This document shows positions 60,940 to 64,000 of a stretch of DNA of 64,000 nucleotides, piece by piece. Every line of letters starts with the position of its first letter. Position 1 is the first letter of the stretch. Under the pieces are notes generated by a model that ran no database searches, was not told the DNA's origin, and saw only the letters and a list, made by a program, of their open reading frames with translations. The translations under genes and the position numbers were made by a program. The stretch comes from Burkholderia sp. Leaf177 (GTDB lineage Bacteria > Pseudomonadota > Gammaproteobacteria > Burkholderiales > Burkholderiaceae), in NCBI RefSeq assembly GCF_001424345.1, contig NZ_LMPF01000002.1:201118-265117 (forward strand). Direction: 5' to 3'.

Positions 60940-61830
60940 ATGAAAATCGAGCGATATCCGCCGTTCAATGTGCTGCAGTCGCTACTGGTGGTCGCACGCT
61001 GCGGCAATTTCACGGCCGCTTCACAGCAGCTGTTCCTGAGCCAGAGCGCCGTCAGCAGGCACATTCAGCAGATCGAGGAGTATTTCGGCTGCGCGCTGTT
61101 CGTGCGTCATACGCGTTTGGTCGTGCCGACGGCGGAGTGCCAGCGGCTGGTTCCCATCGTCGAGGAATTGCTGGCAACGGCGCGCCGATCCATGCACGTC
61201 ACGAGCACCGGCGGCCAGACCGTGACCTTGCGCGTGACGCCCACGCTCGCCGCGCGCTGGCTGATGCCGCGTCTGCCGAGTTTCTATGCGGATGTGCCGG
61301 GCACGCAGCTCAATATCGATACCGCGTGGTTCCTGCCGACGAATTTCGGCGAAGGCACGCTCGATGCCGCCATTCTTTTCGGCAATGGCCGTTGGGATGG
61401 ACTAGAGGCAACCTGCTTGATGCGCGAACGTTTGACGCCCGTATGTTCGCCGCAGACGGCGCACGGTGAGCCGCCTTTGCGCACGCCGGCGGATCTGAAG
61501 AAACACACGCTGCTGCATTCGAGCTTCGGGCGACGCGGCTGGATGTTATGGCTGCAGCAGGAAAGCGACGAACTCGCGGCTCATACGTATCGTGAGCAAG
61601 TCTTCGATACGCTCGACCTCGCGTTCGGCGCGGCTGTTCGCGGCATGGGCGTGGCGTTGGGGGATTTGAATCTGGTGCAGGAGAATCTTTCAAACGGCGC
61701 GCTGGTGGCGCCGTTCGAACGCGTGCTGGAATCGGGCTCGGGGTATTACCTCGTGCATCCGCCGCGCAATGAGTATCGCGAGAAATTGAGGCCGCTTCTC
61801 GCGTGGCTGCAGGAGATTGCAGTTGAATAA
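60940..61830 (+). CDS. LysR family transcriptional regulator, GcvA-like
   Basis: LysR regulator of 296 aa. The opening PPFNVLQSLLVVARCGNFTA and helix-turn-helix AASQQLFLSQSAVSRHIQQIEEYFG are of the GcvA/TrpI branch. The effector domain starts near 90 with TLRVTPTLAARWLMPRLPSF, typical of that branch. Divergent from the deacetylase-MmgE operon with two palindromes between them; probably its regulator. Confidence 0.92.
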   Translation: MKIERYPPFNVLQSLLVVARCGNFTAASQQLFLSQSAVSRHIQQIEEYFGCALFVRHTRLVVPTAECQRLVPIVEELLATARRSMHVTSTGGQTVTLRVTPTLAARWLMPRLPSFYADVPGTQLNIDTAWFLPTNFGEGTLDAAILFGNGRWDGLEATCLMRERLTPVCSPQTAHGEPPLRTPADLKKHTLLHSSFGRRGWMLWLQQESDELAAHTYREQVFDTLDLAFGAAVRGMGVALGDLNLVQENLSNGALVAPFERVLESGSGYYLVHPPRNEYREKLRPLLAWLQEIAVE

Positions 61831-61994
61831 AGGTTACGCTGGCGCCTGGCTCACGGTTGTTTCAAGATATTGATGCTCAATTCACATCAAAAAGCACGCA
61901 CAAATAACGTCATACTTAGCCAGTGAATCGTGCACGGCGCGCCTGATATTAGGCGATGCCGATGTGCGGGCAACGGAGCGTAAGCGCCATTCGT

Positions 61995-62549
61995 CTAGCC
62001 TTCGATGAATTCAATACTTTCCAACGTGCGAAGCACCTTCTGCAACGTGCTTTTCTCCGGATGAGACAAATGCGTGACAACGTCGCTCCATCCGCAAAGC
62101 GCCTTGGCTCCCCGGACAATACAAAACTTAAATCGTCTGTAACGGTCAACGGGCTCGCCAGTAGTACTCTCCGTCACGCTCCCAGCACCGGTCCAATTCG
62201 ACCCGCGTAGAACAATAAGCTTCGCGCGTTGCTCACTAATAAGGGCGCTACTCAGCACATAAGTACCGTCCTCGCGTTGGACACCCGCCATTCTAGGGAG
62301 GAGATCAGCAGTATAGGCTTCACATGCGAGTTGAACGGCCCAAAAGTCTGGGTCACCGGTGTGCCCGACTCCAAATGCACCAAAGCGACTCTCTTTGTCC
62401 GTTTGAAAACGAAGGCCTTGGGTCTTCGCAATACGAAAAACACATTCGCCAATTGCATGGTCGTCTGTCGGGACAGCCATAGGCTCTGCTGACATCGCCG
62501 AGACCGATAAAAACACAACCAATCCCAAAGTAACGATCGATTTCTTCAT
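61995..62549 (-). CDS. Secreted protein of unknown family, candidate immunity protein
   Basis: Small exported protein of 184 aa. A Sec signal peptide at 1-21 (VVFLSVSAMSA) sends it to the periplasm. The mature part has four Cys (36, 76, 143, 152) that could form two disulfides. I do not recognise the family. It begins 5 bases after the stop of a GH19-like gene, with its ribosome site AGGAAG inside that gene's last codons, so the two are co-expressed. The position, size and periplasmic targeting fit an immunity protein against a peptidoglycan-cleaving effector. Base composition is less G+C-rich than the genes to the left. Confidence 0.6.
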   Translation of the reverse strand: MKKSIVTLGLVVFLSVSAMSAEPMAVPTDDHAIGECVFRIAKTQGLRFQTDKESRFGAFGVGHTGDPDFWAVQLACEAYTADLLPRMAGVQREDGTYVLSSALISEQRAKLIVLRGSNWTGAGSVTESTTGEPVDRYRRFKFCIVRGAKALCGWSDVVTHLSHPEKSTLQKVLRTLESIEFIEG

Positions 62550-62554
62550 AAGTC

Positions 62555-64000
62555 TTACTTCCTGCGCTCAAAACTTTCAGGTATCGACAACAGTCTCCCA
62601 GCTCCATCAGGAAACTGCGGCGTATCGGCTAACACCACAAGAGCATTCGTAAAGCCTTGATAGCGAGCCACGATTCCATTAACTCTTTCTACGCTTGCAA
62701 TGTTGCTCACGGGGCTGCCGAAATTGACAGTCGCAGCTACTTGACCGAATGATTGATTCTTGTAATAGATTCCCCGCCCGCCTTCAACAAGTTTTCCCGC
62801 TCGTTCCATTTTTGATGGTCGATCGGCAAACCTTGATGCTTCTGTCCACGCCCAATAAGCGCCGGCACTGTCCGATCTTTCATAAGTCGTACTCGTCAAT
62901 ATTCCGGCGATATCGTCCCGCCATTGCTTCATCATCGTTGTTACTCCTACATTTTTGGCGTCTTGCAGCGCAGCGTGGTCCTTTTTGTTGTACGCCTCGA
63001 CCAAAGCAGATTCAACATCTTTCGCTATGTCGCGCCCCCTCCATCGCCAGTATTTAATGTAGTTGCCCGGACCGGTAAGTTGCAACAAACCACGACCGTC
63101 CCAAGGGTAGTACCACTGACTGGAAGCATTCTCGTAGAGCTTTCCAAACCATTGTATTTCCTGCATCGCATTCCCGAAAAAAGCGGCCATGCGATCGGCC
63201 GTCACGATTCCGTACTTACGCAACGCCCGGTTTAGGTCTGGGCGGAACTGATCGATGATGCTCTGATCTACAACGACTTTCTCCGAAACAAATGCCCCCT
63301 TATGAGGGCGCATAGCGCTAACTGGCAATAGCTGGATCGTCTCCCTTTGACTCAACCAACTGCATTTTTTAATGCATTCTATAAATTTCAACGGATGAAA
63401 ATGCCAGACCTTCGTCGGCAGTCCCGTTGTATCCCAGAACTGAAATTTCTCGACGAACTGAAGAAACTCGTCCAGCCCTTCCGGGTTGCCTTCGTAGTGC
63501 TCACCTGCCTGCGTCAGTCGATCAAAGCGCTTGTGGTTAGTGCTTCTATCCCATTCAGTCGGTGCCTCACAAATCAAGCCGCGCAACTTCTGCCTTACTT
63601 CTTCGTGATCGCGGAGATACAAAGCCAGGCGATCCAGACTCGCGCCTGCTTTAGGCACATCAACGCCATTCGCTTCCTGAAGCAGATCGAGGATGACTTT
63701 CGAATCGCACAACCCATCGTCGGACAATGCACCAGCACCTTCACTGACTTTTGTCCAACCCATGAACCAAGGAAAATCGGCATCGGACAATTTACAAACG
63801 CGAGCGTCGCTCAAATTGATGTAACCCGATTGCTGCGCCGCGAAGGAGACAGACTGCCAGTTCGCAGATTTATCAGCTGGAAGTCGATCCTTGTCGGGTC
63901 CCACCACGCGGCCAAAGCGAAGCAACTCGTAGCCCGCACTGGCGCAATCCGGGTATTGTTTTGTCGCAGTTTTATAGAGATCGTATTCATAATTGGGCAT
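62555..64000 (-). CDS. GH19-like muramidase, candidate type VI secretion effector (5' end may lie beyond the window)
   Basis: At least 481 aa, with no signal peptide in the visible part. The N-terminal 1-100 (SGYINLSDARVCKLSDADFPWFMGW) resembles the linker/SH3-like part of large Burkholderia-type effectors that also carry an M23 peptidase. From about 250 it has a GH19/lysozyme-like fold: LNRALRKYGIVTADRMAAFFGNAMQE with a catalytic-type Glu281, then GRGLLQLTGPGNY (302-314). It would cleave peptidoglycan. The first ATG is exactly at the window edge, so more N-terminal sequence is likely. About 52% G+C on a line I counted, against about 63% in the MmgE gene. Confidence 0.7.
   Translation of the reverse strand: MPNYEYDLYKTATKQYPDCASAGYELLRFGRVVGPDKDRLPADKSANWQSVSFAAQQSGYINLSDARVCKLSDADFPWFMGWTKVSEGAGALSDDGLCDSKVILDLLQEANGVDVPKAGASLDRLALYLRDHEEVRQKLRGLICEAPTEWDRSTNHKRFDRLTQAGEHYEGNPEGLDEFLQFVEKFQFWDTTGLPTKVWHFHPLKFIECIKKCSWLSQRETIQLLPVSAMRPHKGAFVSEKVVVDQSIIDQFRPDLNRALRKYGIVTADRMAAFFGNAMQEIQWFGKLYENASSQWYYPWDGRGLLQLTGPGNYIKYWRWRGRDIAKDVESALVEAYNKKDHAALQDAKNVGVTTMMKQWRDDIAGILTSTTYERSDSAGAYWAWTEASRFADRPSKMERAGKLVEGGRGIYYKNQSFGQVAATVNFGSPVSNIASVERVNGIVARYQGFTNALVVLADTPQFPDGAGRLLSIPESFERRK

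Noticed and set aside
62555..64000. Prophage endolysin
   Set aside because: The protein is larger than an endolysin, no phage genes are visible, and the coupled partner has a signal peptide. It cannot be fully excluded because the left part of the gene's neighbourhood is outside the window.

Overview
The window looks like a catabolic and accessory region from a Burkholderiaceae genome (Paraburkholderia or Caballeronia type). This is judged from the G+C-rich coding (about 63% on a line I counted), the gene families, and the density of LysR regulators, MFS carriers and a Gram-negative porin. The genus is an inference. I saw no rRNA, tRNA, CRISPR array or intact insertion sequence.

Layout. 22-2881: a secreted tannase-family esterase, a CHRD protein and Dps. 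3143-14569: a co-directional set with a GntR regulator, SDR, BKACE, metallo-beta-lactamase-fold hydrolase, ribose-type ABC importer with a fused double permease, lambda-crystallin-type dehydrogenase, SMP-30 lactonase and Fe-ADH. It reads as uptake and beta-oxidation-like breakdown of a sugar acid or lactone. 14570-19303: a decayed gamma-glutamylcyclotransferase remnant, a periplasmic thioredoxin protein, a coupled LysR-MFS pair and an isocitrate lyase/PEP mutase-family enzyme. 19394-23645: a two-partner secretion pair. 23878-30362: a dienelactone hydrolase-SnoaL fusion with its LysR and a divergent MFS, then an altronate/galactarate dehydratase with an MFS.

31489-41113 is a run of genes on the minus strand for quinate/shikimate-type use: two carriers, a porin, shikimate dehydrogenase, type II dehydroquinase, a fused 3-dehydroshikimate dehydratase, an HPPD-like dioxygenase and a second BKACE. 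41440-46458 holds IclR and LysR regulators, an MFS, and LigJ and LigK, the last steps of protocatechuate/gallate 4,5-cleavage. The ring-cleaving dioxygenase is not in the window.

46455-55709 is a histidine-related block. A 2OG oxygenase / FAD hydroxyacid dehydrogenase / HisC-like aminotransferase operon diverges from a polar amino acid ABC importer that ends in hutC, and hutH lies convergent to hutC. Sites fitting the HutC-subfamily consensus GTNTANAC lie at both divergent promoters, upstream of hutH, and over the promoter of a nearby mazEF pair. 57589-60743: a MmgE/PrpD protein with two PuuE-like deacetylase-fold proteins, one lacking the metal-binding histidines, opposite a LysR gene. 61995-64000: a lower-G+C pair, a secreted small protein and a GH19-like muramidase cut by the window edge, which resembles a type VI effector and its immunity protein.

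The main candidates for new biology are the sugar-acid/BKACE operon, the HutC-linked aminotransferase/dehydrogenase/oxygenase operon, the catalytically degenerate deacetylase pair, and the effector-immunity pair.
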